Origin: GCA-2733415 sp964276095
GTDB lineage: Bacteria > Bacteroidota > Bacteroidia > Flavobacteriales > Flavobacteriaceae
DNA length: 64,000 nt
Reading direction: 5' to 3'
NCBI GenBank assembly: GCA_964276095.1
Contig: CAXYDR010000001.1
Location: 434,001 to 498,000, forward strand
Notes under the pieces: model-generated
Databases searched by the model: none
What the model saw: only the letters and a program-made list of their open reading frames with translations
Told to the model about the DNA's origin: nothing
Shown here: positions 8,818 to 18,329 of the stretch, piece by piece
Layout: every line of letters starts with the position of its first letter
Numbering within the stretch: the stretch's first letter is position 1
Made by a program: the position numbers and the translations under genes

Positions 8818-10416
8818 TTATTTTTTTAATACAGATGTATAAATTTTACTCGATTTTTTCATGTAATCTGAGCCTCCTAAATATTCGCAATTTTTTAAGT
8901 ATTCCATAGAAGTAAATGGAACTGGAGTTTTTTCGTAATTATATGTCCTATTCAATTCTTTTGATAAGTTATGATCGTCAACATTAACATCAACATCACT
9001 CATTTTAAATTGCGATGGATGTTCGTAACCTGCAGCATGAGTGATTTCTATCAATTCTTTTCTGAAAGTCTTAAAATACTGAGCCAATCGTTCGGATTTA
9101 ATAGGAACATCAATACCACGTTGTAACCATTTATTTTGTGTAGCAACACCACTAGGACAAGTATTGGTATGACACACTTGAGCTTGAATACAACCTATGC
9201 TCATCATGGCTTCACGCGCTACATTAATACAATCAGCACCCATAGCAAATGCCATGGCAGCTTTTGCAGGGAAACCTAATTTACCACTACCTATAAATAC
9301 AATACGTTCACTTAATCCTTTTGATTGAAATAATTTATATAAATCACTAAATCCGTAAACCCAAGGTAAAGAAACATGATCGGCAAAACTTGGAGGAGCA
9401 GCTCCAGTACCACCTTCACCACCATCAACAGTAATAAAATCTGGTCCTTTTCCTGTTTTCACCATGATGTCAGCCAATTCTTCCCATTGTTCTAATTTAC
9501 CAATTGCAGCTTTTATACCAACAGGCAATCCGGTAGCTTCGGCAATTTTTTCAATAAACTCGACCATTTCAGGTACATTAGAAAACGCTTTATGGTTAGG
9601 GGGAGATAATACATCTTTACCAATTTCCACACCTCTAATACCTGCAATTTCAGCTGTAATTTTCTTTCCTGGTAATACACCACCTTTTCCAGGTTTAGCT
9701 CCTTGAGATAATTTTACTTCAATAGCTTTTACAAACTGATTGTCTTCTACCAACTTGATCAGTTTCTCCATTGAGAATCCTCCGTCATCAGCACGTACAC
9801 CAAAGTATCCTGTCCCGAAATGAAAAATTACGTCACCTCCATTACTGTGATAAGGCGACAATCCACCTTCACCAGTATTATGGTAGGCTCCAGCCATTTG
9901 AACCCCTTTGTTTAAGGATTCAACTGCTCTAGATGATAGAGAGCCAAAACTCATAGCTGATACATTAATGGCAGAAGCAGGACGGAATGGTTTCCTACGC
10001 TTATTATGCAAACCCATTACTTTAGCGCATGGAACAAATGATTGATCTGTTTTATTAGGATGATTTTCTTCTATCTGATAAGGCATCATCGCATTATTAA
10101 TAAATATATGCTGATGTGCATAAATATCTCTGTCAGTTCCAAAGCCTTCGTAATTGTTTTCTTGTTTTGCTGAAGCATATATCCAACCGCGCTCAATTCT
10201 ATTAAATGGTAATTCCTCTCTGTTATTTGCAACAAAATACTGACGCATTTCTGGACCAATACTTTCAAATAAATATCTGATATGTCCCATTACTGGGAAG
10301 TTATGACTAATAGTATGATTACGTTGTAGTACATCTCGAATAGTAATTAGTACTAATCCAATGATAATCCATAGCCACCATGAAATTGAACCTAAAAAAG
10401 AAAGAATTGTATCCAT
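8818..10416 (-). CDS. FMN-binding glutamate synthase family protein
   Basis: A stand-alone homologue of the central/FMN domain of the glutamate synthase large subunit. An N-terminal membrane helix (about 5-25, LGSISWWLWIIIGLVLI) precedes the TIM-barrel domain. Glutamate-synthase-type motifs are visible: SAMSFGSLS, GEGGLSPYH, DGGEGGTGAAP, and the 3Fe-4S-type cysteine cluster C..AQVCHTNTCPSGVATQ. The amidotransferase and GXGXG domains of GltB are missing, so full glutamate synthesis is unlikely from this gene alone. The true substrate is not known from the sequence. It is upstream of the DUF7935-like gene. Confidence 0.9.
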   Translation of the reverse strand: MDTILSFLGSISWWLWIIIGLVLITIRDVLQRNHTISHNFPVMGHIRYLFESIGPEMRQYFVANNREELPFNRIERGWIYASAKQENNYEGFGTDRDIYAHQHIFINNAMMPYQIEENHPNKTDQSFVPCAKVMGLHNKRRKPFRPASAINVSAMSFGSLSSRAVESLNKGVQMAGAYHNTGEGGLSPYHSNGGDVIFHFGTGYFGVRADDGGFSMEKLIKLVEDNQFVKAIEVKLSQGAKPGKGGVLPGKKITAEIAGIRGVEIGKDVLSPPNHKAFSNVPEMVEFIEKIAEATGLPVGIKAAIGKLEQWEELADIMVKTGKGPDFITVDGGEGGTGAAPPSFADHVSLPWVYGFSDLYKLFQSKGLSERIVFIGSGKLGFPAKAAMAFAMGADCINVAREAMMSIGCIQAQVCHTNTCPSGVATQNKWLQRGIDVPIKSERLAQYFKTFRKELIEITHAAGYEHPSQFKMSDVDVNVDDHNLSKELNRTYNYEKTPVPFTSMEYLKNCEYLGGSDYMKKSSKIYTSVLKK

Positions 10417-10544
10417 TTAATATTGTTAAAGCATTTTCTCAAAAGTAAGTATTTTTTTACAAATAAAATCTGTAAAGTTTAGTTCATAACTTTATGTGTA
10501 TCTTGTTGCTTTAGCTGGTTGATAGTCTTATTTTTGAAGCGATT

Positions 10545-12875
10545 ATGGAGAAGAATATACAAGAATACATAAATGAATTAAATTCAGCACAAAAAGAGCC
10601 AACTTTACACAAAGAAGGTCCAATGATTGTAATCGCTGGTGCAGGCTCTGGAAAAACGAGAGTATTAACTTATCGTATTGCTTATTTAATGAGTGAAGGG
10701 GTTGATGCGTTTAATATATTATCCTTAACATTTACCAATAAGGCCGCAAAAGAAATGAAAGCACGTATTTCATCTATTGTAGGTTCTACAGAGGCTAAAA
10801 ACCTTTGGATGGGAACTTTTCACTCCATATTTGCCAAAATATTACGTATAGAAGCTGATAAATTAGGGTATCCTACCAATTTCACAATTTATGATACGCA
10901 AGATTCACAGCGTTTGATATCTGCCATAATTAAAGAAAAAGGTTTAGATAAAGATATATACAAGTACAAACAGGTACAAAGCAGGATATCTTCTTTTAAA
11001 AACAATTTAATTACGGTAAAAGCGTATTACCAAAATGGCGAATTGCAAGAAGCGGATGCCATGGCAAAAAAGCCAAGAATTGGAGAAATCTATCAAGAAT
11101 ATGTTGAACGATGCTTTAAAGCTGGGGCAATGGATTTTGATGATTTATTGTTACGTACCAATGAATTGCTTACTCGTTTTCCAGAAGTATTAGCGAAGTA
11201 TCAAAATAGATTTAGATACATTTTGGTAGATGAGTATCAAGATACGAATCACTCACAGTATTTAATTGTAAAAGCATTATCAGATAAATTCCAAAATATA
11301 TGTGTTGTAGGAGATGATGCGCAAAGTATTTATGCATTCCGTGGAGCGAACATTAATAACATATTAAACTTTCAAAAGGATTATGAAGGTGTAGTGATGT
11401 ATCGATTGGAGCAAAATTATCGTTCTACAAAAAATATTGTAGAGGCGGCAAACTCAATTATTGAGCATAACCAAACGAAATTGGATAAAGATGTTTGGAC
11501 ACATAATGAAGATGGGCCAAAAATAAAAGTAAATCGTTTAGTTACTGATGGGGAAGAAGGACGATTTGTAGCCAGTTCTATTTTTGAAAATAGAATGGAA
11601 CACCAACTAAATAATGGTGATTTTGCAATTTTATATCGTACCAATGCACAATCAAGAGCTATGGAAGATGCTTTACGTAAACGTGATATTCCTTATCGTA
11701 TTTATGGTGGACTATCATTTTATCAACGTAAAGAGATTAAAGATGTATTGGCGTATTTACGATTATTAACTAATCCAGCAGATGAGGAAGCTTTAAAGCG
11801 AGTTATTAATTACCCAGCAAGAGGAATTGGTTATACTACAATTGAAAAGCTAGTAGTTACAGCCAATCATTATAAGCGTTCTATTTTTGAAGTAATGCAA
11901 AACTTGCATAAACTTCCTGATTTAAAAATTAATGCGGGTACCCGTAAAAAGTTAGAAGCGTTTGTATTAATGATTCAGAGTTTCCAAGTACTGAATCAAA
12001 CATCTACTGCATTTGAAATTTCAGAACATGTTGCTAAAAAAACCGGACTATTTCAAGAACTAAAAAAAGATGCTACTCCTGAAGGTGTAGCTAAAATTGA
12101 AAATATAGAAGAGCTACTTAACGGTATCAAGGATTTTGTTGAGCAACAAAAAGAATTGGATGGGACCACTGGAGCTTTATCTGAATTTATGGAAGATGTT
12201 GCTTTAGCGACCGATATGGATAATGATACCGGTGATGAAGATAGGGTAGCGCTAATGACTATTCATTTATCAAAAGGATTAGAGTTTCCATATTTATACA
12301 TAGTTGGTTTAGAAGAAGATTTATTCCCTTCAGGAATGAGTATGAATACTCGTAGTGAGTTGGAAGAGGAGCGTAGATTGTTTTACGTTGCGTTAACGCG
12401 TGCTGAAAAGCAAGCCTATTTAACATATGCTCAGAGTAGATATCGTTGGGGGAAATTAGTTGATGCTGAACCAAGTAGATTTATCGAAGAAATAGATGAA
12501 AAATACTTAGAGTTTTTAACTCCGATGCATGAGCGTAGATATAAGCCTATGATTGATGCAGATGTTTTTGGAGATGTTGATAAAAGTAAGTTGCGCTTAA
12601 AAAAACCAGTTTCTGGTTCCCCTTCAAATTTTTCAAGTGAAGCAGCTTCTCGTAAATTAAGGAAGATAAAACCTAATACTGATGGGGAGAGTTTGGGTTC
12701 AAGCTCTGCAAGTGATTTAGTAGTTGGAAATATAGTGGAGCATATTCGTTTCGGTAAAGGGGAAGTAGTCCGTATTGAAGGAGTAGGGACAGATAAAAAA
12801 GCTGAAATACGTTTTGCTAACGGTGGTTTGAAGAAGTTATTATTGCGTTTTGCAAAATTGAATGTTATTAGATAA
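10545..12875 (+). CDS. uvrD: UvrD/PcrA-type ATP-dependent DNA helicase
   Basis: Superfamily 1A 3'-5' helicase for nucleotide excision and replication-associated repair. It has Walker A AGAGSGKT (Lys37), motif Ia TFTNKAAKEM, motif II DEYQD at 229-233, motif III GDDAQSIYAFRGA, motif IV QNYRST, motif V TIHLSKGLEFP and motif VI VALTRAEK. A basic linker and a C-terminal Tudor-like domain (VVGNIVEHIRFGKGEVVRIEG), as found in PcrA, complete the 776 residues. Naming as UvrD or PcrA is a matter of convention here. Confidence 0.96.
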   Translation: MEKNIQEYINELNSAQKEPTLHKEGPMIVIAGAGSGKTRVLTYRIAYLMSEGVDAFNILSLTFTNKAAKEMKARISSIVGSTEAKNLWMGTFHSIFAKILRIEADKLGYPTNFTIYDTQDSQRLISAIIKEKGLDKDIYKYKQVQSRISSFKNNLITVKAYYQNGELQEADAMAKKPRIGEIYQEYVERCFKAGAMDFDDLLLRTNELLTRFPEVLAKYQNRFRYILVDEYQDTNHSQYLIVKALSDKFQNICVVGDDAQSIYAFRGANINNILNFQKDYEGVVMYRLEQNYRSTKNIVEAANSIIEHNQTKLDKDVWTHNEDGPKIKVNRLVTDGEEGRFVASSIFENRMEHQLNNGDFAILYRTNAQSRAMEDALRKRDIPYRIYGGLSFYQRKEIKDVLAYLRLLTNPADEEALKRVINYPARGIGYTTIEKLVVTANHYKRSIFEVMQNLHKLPDLKINAGTRKKLEAFVLMIQSFQVLNQTSTAFEISEHVAKKTGLFQELKKDATPEGVAKIENIEELLNGIKDFVEQQKELDGTTGALSEFMEDVALATDMDNDTGDEDRVALMTIHLSKGLEFPYLYIVGLEEDLFPSGMSMNTRSELEEERRLFYVALTRAEKQAYLTYAQSRYRWGKLVDAEPSRFIEEIDEKYLEFLTPMHERRYKPMIDADVFGDVDKSKLRLKKPVSGSPSNFSSEAASRKLRKIKPNTDGESLGSSSASDLVVGNIVEHIRFGKGEVVRIEGVGTDKKAEIRFANGGLKKLLLRFAKLNVIR

Positions 12876-12951
12876 TTTCAAAATTCAACAAACTTTTCGT
12901 AACTTATTAAACCTTTAAGTATTCTATACTTTTAATTTTTGAATAAATAAT

Positions 12952-13572
12952 ATGAGTGAATTCATCAAGATATATAGTAATAATCCAAGTCCTAAGGAGA
13001 TTGATAAAGTAGTACGAGTACTACAAAAAGGAGGTGTTGTTATTTATCCAACAGATACGGTTTATGGGTTGGGTTGTGATATTACTAAGGTAAGAGGGTT
13101 AGAACGTATTGCGAAAATAAAAGGAGTAAAGCTTGAGAAAGCTAATTTTTCGTTTGTTTGTAATGATTTAAGCCACTTGAGTGATTATGTACAGCAAATT
13201 GATACTGCTACATTTAAAATATTAAAAAGAGCTTTACCTGGGCCTTACACATTTATCTTGCCTGGAAACAATAATTTACCTAAAGTATTTAAAAAGAAAA
13301 AAACTGTCGGGATACGTGTCCCCGATAATGATATTACTCGTGCAATTATTAAGGCTCTGGGAAATCCAATTGTATCTACATCTATCCATGATGAAGATGA
13401 TATTATAGAATATACTACCGATCCTGAATTAATTTTCGAAAAATGGAAACATAAAGTAGATATGGTTATTGATGGAGGTTATGGTGATAATGTTGCTTCT
13501 ACAGTTATTGATTTTTCAAATGGTGAAGCTGAGGTAATAAGAGAAGGAAAAGGAAGCTTAGATGTTTTGTAA
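12952..13572 (+). CDS. L-threonylcarbamoyladenylate synthase (Sua5/YciO/YrdC family)
   Basis: This family makes threonylcarbamoyl-AMP from threonine, bicarbonate and ATP for t6A37 modification of ANN-decoding tRNAs. The single YrdC domain covers the 206 residues, with the nucleotide-binding YPTDTVYGLGCD and the basic loop (K.R....S), GPYTFILPG, and the substrate-pocket segment NPIVSTSIH. The Sua5 C-terminal domain is absent, so it is TsaC/YciO-like. Discrimination between TsaC and YciO is not possible by eye. It is followed after 12 bases by the M15 peptidase gene, so the two may be co-transcribed. Confidence 0.87.
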   Translation: MSEFIKIYSNNPSPKEIDKVVRVLQKGGVVIYPTDTVYGLGCDITKVRGLERIAKIKGVKLEKANFSFVCNDLSHLSDYVQQIDTATFKILKRALPGPYTFILPGNNNLPKVFKKKKTVGIRVPDNDITRAIIKALGNPIVSTSIHDEDDIIEYTTDPELIFEKWKHKVDMVIDGGYGDNVASTVIDFSNGEAEVIREGKGSLDVL

Positions 13573-13584
13573 GTTGATTATTTT

Positions 13585-14322
13585 ATGAAGTACACTTTTG
13601 CAATAGTAATATTATCAATTTCACTTTTTACTAAATGTAAGAAAGAAATTCATAATGAAAATGTAATAATTGAAAAACCAATAATTACAGAGTCCTTTAT
13701 AAAAATAGATTCCCCAAAAATAATAGTGAATAAAGTTAAGTTATACTCTAAATCTGAATTAGCTCAATTTAAAGATTCTAGTTTTGTTGTTTTGAAAATG
13801 ATTGACACAACTTTTCAATATGATATGAAGTATGCTACAACAGATAACTTCTTGAAAGAAAAAGTTTATGATTGTGATGATTGTTTAGTCCGTTATAAAA
13901 CAGCAAAACAATTAATTAAAATAAATGACTTGTTCAAAACGTTGGGATACAAAATTAAATTCTTTGATTGTTATCGTCCTTTAACTATTCAGAAAAAAAT
14001 GTGGAAAATTTATCCTGATAAACGCTATGTTGCTAATCCAGAAAAAGGATCTAATCACAATCGTGGCTCCGCAGTTGATATAACACTTGTAGATAATTTT
14101 GGAAAGGAATTAAATATGGGAACAGAGTTTGATTTTTTTGGAAGAAAAGCGCATCATGCCTATCAAAATTTACCTCAAGAGGTTTTGGAAAATAGGAAGC
14201 TACTAAAATCTATCATGGAAGCAAATGGGTTTTGGAGTATTACTTCAGAGTGGTGGCATTATAATTTAGCAAAATCATATCAATATAAAGTTTCAGATTT
14301 TAAAACTGAATGTGAAAACTAA
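13585..14322 (+). CDS. M15D family D-Ala-D-Ala dipeptidase (VanX/DdpX-like)
   Basis: Predicted zinc dipeptidase acting on D-alanyl-D-alanine or related cell-wall dipeptides. The N-terminus (1-20) is hydrophobic and ends in TKC, a poor lipobox, so export or lipidation is likely but not certain. The catalytic domain starts at about residue 70 with the FDCYRP substrate-binding motif. Zinc ligands lie in SNHNRGSAVDI (SxHxxGxAxD) and EWWHY (ExxWH), all complete. At 245 aa it fits the VanX family plus a leader. No vanHA-type genes are nearby, so a recycling role rather than glycopeptide resistance is the cautious reading. Confidence 0.88.
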   Translation: MKYTFAIVILSISLFTKCKKEIHNENVIIEKPIITESFIKIDSPKIIVNKVKLYSKSELAQFKDSSFVVLKMIDTTFQYDMKYATTDNFLKEKVYDCDDCLVRYKTAKQLIKINDLFKTLGYKIKFFDCYRPLTIQKKMWKIYPDKRYVANPEKGSNHNRGSAVDITLVDNFGKELNMGTEFDFFGRKAHHAYQNLPQEVLENRKLLKSIMEANGFWSITSEWWHYNLAKSYQYKVSDFKTECEN

Positions 14323-14334
14323 TATTTCCATAGC

Positions 14335-15357
14335 CTAATTAGTTCTTATAAAATCAGTGATTAAGTAAGATAATAATTTACCAGTTTGATTAGAAGAATT
14401 GTTTTCTAATAAAGGTGCTGCTTCACACAAATGCAAGTAAGTTGCTTTTTTAGAACTCCCCATGTACGATACAAATTGCCTTGTTTTATTAACGCTGAAA
14501 CCAGAAGGTGTCATAGCGCTACTTGCAGTATTTTGTATAGCATCTAAGTCAATCTCAATTCCAAAAGTATCTTTTTTAATAAAGTTTAATGCATATTTCA
14601 TTTCATCTTCAAAAGTAGTTTCTCTTCTAATAGCAATTGCTTCAAAGGTATTGTAGTTAATATGCTTGTTGTGAGCATTCAATTCTTCTAAAACTTTCTT
14701 AGAGGAATAATTTTCATGAATTCCGAATATAAAATACCTGTTCAAAAATCCTTCTTGAAAGGCATAAGAGAATCCATTTCCAGAATGTCTTCCTTCTAAA
14801 GCTCTAAAATCAGTATGAGCATCAAAATTAATAACATTAACGGGTTTGTTTAACGCCAACGAAGTCCCTTTAATATTCCCATAAGCATTATTGTGACCTC
14901 CACCAATTACAATTGGTATTTTCCCCGTGGATACTATTTTATAAATAAGATTAGTGACTTCTTGATCAATGTCGTTAACTATTTCATATAGTTTTTTTAA
15001 TTCCTCCGGATTATTGGTGTTTAATTGTTTTGCAGCTTCCATTAATTTAGGAAACTCCAAACACCCCAATACTAATACTTTTTTCCCTTTATTTAAAGGA
15101 GAGTTTTGAGTATTCAATAAACTTTTTAAGGAGCTATTCCAAGCAGTTTCTGCACCTTGATTTCCATTGTTTGCTTTGATACCAACAGATTCATTTATAC
15201 CAAATAAAACATATTTCGATTTTGAGTCTACTAATTCAACATCTAAGTCTGCTGGCTCAGAAATAAAAGTAACTTTTTCACCAAATTTCTTTTCTCCTTT
15301 TCTTTTGATTACAAATTCAAGAATGTCTTTTTCAGAATAAATGTTTAAGCTAGTCAT
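14335..15357 (-). CDS. hutG: Formimidoylglutamase / arginase-family hydrolase
   Basis: Ureohydrolase-family enzyme with a binuclear manganese site. The metal-binding motifs are GGGHNNAYGN, NFDAHTDFR and EIDLDAI, in the usual order. The divergent N-terminal part and overall length (340 aa) resemble flavobacterial formimidoylglutamase (HutG), the last step of histidine degradation, rather than arginase or agmatinase. No other hut genes are in the window, so the substrate rests on family resemblance. It is convergent with the M15 gene, with a 12-bp gap. Confidence 0.82.
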   Translation of the reverse strand: MTSLNIYSEKDILEFVIKRKGEKKFGEKVTFISEPADLDVELVDSKSKYVLFGINESVGIKANNGNQGAETAWNSSLKSLLNTQNSPLNKGKKVLVLGCLEFPKLMEAAKQLNTNNPEELKKLYEIVNDIDQEVTNLIYKIVSTGKIPIVIGGGHNNAYGNIKGTSLALNKPVNVINFDAHTDFRALEGRHSGNGFSYAFQEGFLNRYFIFGIHENYSSKKVLEELNAHNKHINYNTFEAIAIRRETTFEDEMKYALNFIKKDTFGIEIDLDAIQNTASSAMTPSGFSVNKTRQFVSYMGSSKKATYLHLCEAAPLLENNSSNQTGKLLSYLITDFIRTN

Positions 15358-15540
15358 AATCGTTATTTTCTATTTGATAATCCTATAATTGGGCAGCTTT
15401 ACTTCAATAAATTTTCTTAGAAAAAGTTTTAAGTGCCAAATTTCCCGATAGAAATCAATTTCTAATACGAAAGTACAGCTATTTTTTTTTGATTGTTAAT
15501 CTTTTTAGTAGATTTAGGAATATAAATTTAAACTCATAAA

Positions 15541-16422
15541 ATGTCAGAAGGAAATAAAAATACGGGATTAAAAATTGCCTTAGGAATATTGGCAATATTG
15601 TTAATAGGAGCCTCTGCATTATTCTTTTTAAAGAATAATGAATTAAATGAAACTAAAACAGCTTTAGAAGCAGACAGATTGGCTTTAGAAACAGAGCTGG
15701 TTAGTGTGAGGGATGATTTAAATTTAAAGATTAATGAGAATAATGGTTTGGATTTAAAACTAATTCAAAAAAGAGATAGTTTAAACTTAACTATAGATGA
15801 ATTAAAGGCTTCTCAAGCAACTGTTGCTAAACTTTCGGATTATAAATACAAATTTTACAGATTAAAAAGAGAAGTTAAAAAGCTCTACGCAGATATTGAT
15901 GTACTGAAATCAGAAAATATTGGGTTATCAAAAAAGAATGACTCTATTGTTGGTCAATTAGATTCACAATTAAAATTGTCAGATTCTTTAAATATTCAAG
16001 TTGTTGATGCTCAAAAAATAATTCAATCAGCATCAGAATTATCTGTAGCTGCTTTAAAGGGTTCTGCCGTAATAGTGAAGTCTTCAGGAAAACAAATATC
16101 AACTACAAAAGCAAGAAGAACTGATAAAGTAAAAATATGCTTTTCAGTTGCTGAAAATAGAATTGCTGAAAAAGGAGATAAATCTTTGTTTGTACAAGTG
16201 TTGGATGCTAATAATAATGTGCTGGGAGAAAATGCTACTATTGCCTTTGATGACAAAACATTAAACTATAGTTTTAAAACAGATTTTAATTATAGCAATA
16301 AGGCATTGGATATTTGTGAATTTTTGGATGCTCCAAAAAAAGGCTTTGATAAAGGAAACTATTTTGTGAATGTATTTAGATCAAGTAGTTTAATAGCAAA
16401 TACATCTTTTGTATTAGAATAA
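15541..16422 (+). CDS. Membrane-anchored coiled-coil protein of unknown function
   Basis: The protein has 293 residues. One N-terminal transmembrane helix (about 10-29, LKIALGILAILLIGASALFF) is followed by a long coiled coil (about 32-165) and a C-terminal beta-rich domain (about 185-293) containing KVKICFSVAENRIAEKG. Similar flavobacterial proteins are often annotated as hypothetical or, misleadingly, as chromosome-partitioning proteins; I see no ATPase motif. Topology suggests a periplasmic coiled coil and head. It is monocistronic, with its own terminator. Confidence 0.75.
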   Translation: MSEGNKNTGLKIALGILAILLIGASALFFLKNNELNETKTALEADRLALETELVSVRDDLNLKINENNGLDLKLIQKRDSLNLTIDELKASQATVAKLSDYKYKFYRLKREVKKLYADIDVLKSENIGLSKKNDSIVGQLDSQLKLSDSLNIQVVDAQKIIQSASELSVAALKGSAVIVKSSGKQISTTKARRTDKVKICFSVAENRIAEKGDKSLFVQVLDANNNVLGENATIAFDDKTLNYSFKTDFNYSNKALDICEFLDAPKKGFDKGNYFVNVFRSSSLIANTSFVLE

Positions 16423-16454
16423 TATTTTGTAAACTAAGCTTATTCGAGTGCATT

Positions 16455-16500
16455 AAAACACTCATTTATATCGTATGGTATAAATGAGTGTTTTTTATTT
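16455..16500 (+). terminator. Rho-independent terminator
   Basis: A 14-bp stem (AACACTCATTTATA paired with TATAAATGAGTGTT) with loop TCGTATGG and a 3' T run follows the coiled-coil gene. It is close to the next start codon. Confidence 0.9.
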
Positions 16501-16522
16501 TAATTGAGTAGTTTTGTCATCT

Positions 16523-17308
16523 ATGCAAAGAAAGTTTTACATCATAAGAATTCAATATTTAGGATTTCGTTTTCACGGATGGCAAAAGCAGCCTGATGTA
16601 AACACTGTACAACGAATGGTTGATCGTACGTTGGCTTATGTGTTAGAACATAAAAAGTTTAAAACTCTTGCTGCCGGACGTACTGATGCGAAAGTATCAG
16701 TTAATGAAACATATATTGAATTGTTTTTAGATGAAGGAACTCTTAATTTGGAAGAATTTCTGCCTTTGTTTAATTTGAATTTACCTCAGGATATTAAAGT
16801 TCTAGGTATGGAGGAGACTGATGCGAAGTTTAATATTATCCAAAATGCTAAACAAAAAGAATATTTGTATATTTTTACTTTTGGAGAGAAAATTCATCCT
16901 TTTGCAGCACCATTTATGGTCGCCTTTCCTGATCAATTAGATATTTCATTAATGCAAGAGGCAGCTACTCTTTTTGAAGGAACACATGATTTTCGAAATT
17001 ATACCTATAAACCTACACCTACTACAATTACTGTTGGTACAATTAATACGTGTGAGTTGATTGAGAATAGTATGTATACAGCTAATTTTTTTCCAGAAAA
17101 GAGTTACATGTTAAGAGTGGTTGGAGAAGGATTTAAACGAAATCAAATCCGTATTATGATGGCTAGAATAATGCAACTTGGAAAAGGAGAGGTTGATTTG
17201 GAGAGTTTAAGAAAGTCACTTACCGAACCTGATGAATTATTTCCAATAACTTATATAGCGCCTGCCTCTGGATTAATTTTGCAATCCGTTGATTTTAAGG
17301 ATATATAG
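16523..17308 (+). CDS. truA: tRNA pseudouridine synthase, TruA family (divergent paralogue)
   Basis: TruA-family enzyme, normally modifying U38-40 of tRNA anticodon arms. I prefer the ATG at 16523 (MQRKFYIIRIQYLGFRFHGW) over an in-frame TTG at 16514. The catalytic aspartate lies in AGRTDAKVSV, where canonical TruA has GRTDxGVHA, so the residues just after the Asp are unusual. The RMVDRTLAY, FRNYTYK and GEGFKRNQIRIMMARI segments match TruA. At 261 aa the length is normal. Many Bacteroidota carry two TruA-like genes; this looks like the divergent one, so the exact target is unsure. Confidence 0.83.
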   Translation: MQRKFYIIRIQYLGFRFHGWQKQPDVNTVQRMVDRTLAYVLEHKKFKTLAAGRTDAKVSVNETYIELFLDEGTLNLEEFLPLFNLNLPQDIKVLGMEETDAKFNIIQNAKQKEYLYIFTFGEKIHPFAAPFMVAFPDQLDISLMQEAATLFEGTHDFRNYTYKPTPTTITVGTINTCELIENSMYTANFFPEKSYMLRVVGEGFKRNQIRIMMARIMQLGKGEVDLESLRKSLTEPDELFPITYIAPASGLILQSVDFKDI

Positions 17309-17403
17309 AGTTAGTAATAAGCTAATAAATATTTATTGCATAAATCTTAACATACTAAACATTATTTAATATAATATTGTGTTATCAATAGAATAGTTTT
17401 TAT

Positions 17404-17411
17404 TACTTTTG
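17404..17411 (+). promoter_or_regulatory. Candidate -7 promoter box for fabI
   Basis: TACTTTTG fits the TAnnTTTG consensus and lies 11 bases before the first possible fabI start at 17423. A TTG triplet about 24 bases further upstream could be the -33 element. The transcript leader would be very short, which favours the second in-frame ATG at 17432. Confidence 0.45.
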
Positions 17412-17422
17412 GACTCATAAAA

Positions 17423-18244
17423 ATGACAAATATGTATAATTTACTAAAAGGAAAAAGAGGAATTATATTCGGAGCTTTAGATGAAAATTCTATTGCTTGG
17501 AAAACTGCAGAAAGAGTACATGCTGAAGGTGGTACTTTTGTATTGACTAATGCTCCTATCGCGATGCGTATGGGAACTATCAATGAACTTGCAGAAAAAA
17601 CGGGTTCTCAAATTATTCCTGCGGATGCTACTAACTTAGAAGATTTAGAGAATCTTGTAACTAAAGCACAAGAAATTTTAGGAGGAAAATTAGATTTCGT
17701 ATTACATTCAATAGGAATGTCTATTAATGTTCGTAAAAAACGTCATTATACTGATCAGAATTATGATTTCACGCACAAGGGTTGGGATGTTTCTGCTGTT
17801 TCTTTTCATAAAGTAATGCAAACATTATACAAGCAAGATGCTATGAATGAATGGGGAAGTATTGTTGCATTAACCTATATGGCTGCACAACGTTCTTTTC
17901 CTGATTATAATGATATGGCTGACAATAAAGCGTATTTGGAATCAATCGCTCGTAGTTTTGGTTATTTCTTCGGAACTGATAAAAATGTACGTGTAAATAC
18001 AATTTCTCAATCTCCTACTCCTACAACTGCAGGAGCTGGTGTTAAAGGATTTGACGGATTTATTGCTTATGCAGAAAAAATGTCTCCTTTAGGAAATGCT
18101 ACAGCTCAAGATTGTGCTGATTATACTGTAAGTTTATTTTCTGATTTAACGAAGAGAGTAACAATGCAAAACTTATTTCATGATGGAGGATTCTCTAACG
18201 TAGGAGTAAGTAATGAAGTAATGGAAAAATTCATGGAAGAATAA
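17423..18244 (+). CDS. fabI: Enoyl-[acyl-carrier-protein] reductase, NADH type
   Basis: Short-chain dehydrogenase that reduces trans-2-enoyl-ACP in the last step of the fatty-acid elongation cycle. It has a divergent FabI-type nucleotide-binding start (KRGIIFGALDENSIAWKTAE). HSIGMSINV precedes the active site, and the Tyr/Lys pair occurs as YMAAQRSFPDYNDMADNKAYLE. The long flavobacterial FabI insertion is present (VRKKRHYTDQNYDFTHKGW). Flavobacterial homologues usually begin MxYNLLKGKRG, so the second ATG (17432) may be the real start. Single gene with its own terminator. Confidence 0.92.
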   Translation: MTNMYNLLKGKRGIIFGALDENSIAWKTAERVHAEGGTFVLTNAPIAMRMGTINELAEKTGSQIIPADATNLEDLENLVTKAQEILGGKLDFVLHSIGMSINVRKKRHYTDQNYDFTHKGWDVSAVSFHKVMQTLYKQDAMNEWGSIVALTYMAAQRSFPDYNDMADNKAYLESIARSFGYFFGTDKNVRVNTISQSPTPTTAGAGVKGFDGFIAYAEKMSPLGNATAQDCADYTVSLFSDLTKRVTMQNLFHDGGFSNVGVSNEVMEKFMEE

Positions 18245-18267
18245 TAAATTCTTTCTTTTTATAGTAT

Positions 18268-18307
18268 AACGGGAATTGGTTTTTTAGAAATCAATTCCCG
18301 TTTTTTG
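18268..18307 (+). terminator. Rho-independent terminator after fabI
   Basis: Stem AACGGGAATTG / CAATTCCCGTT with a 13-base loop and six Ts. Confidence 0.9.
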
Positions 18308-18329
18308 TTTAGACTAAACTATCTGATAA

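Noticed and set aside
13585..14322. VanX as part of a glycopeptide-resistance cluster
   Set aside because: No ligase, dehydrogenase or two-component genes nearby.
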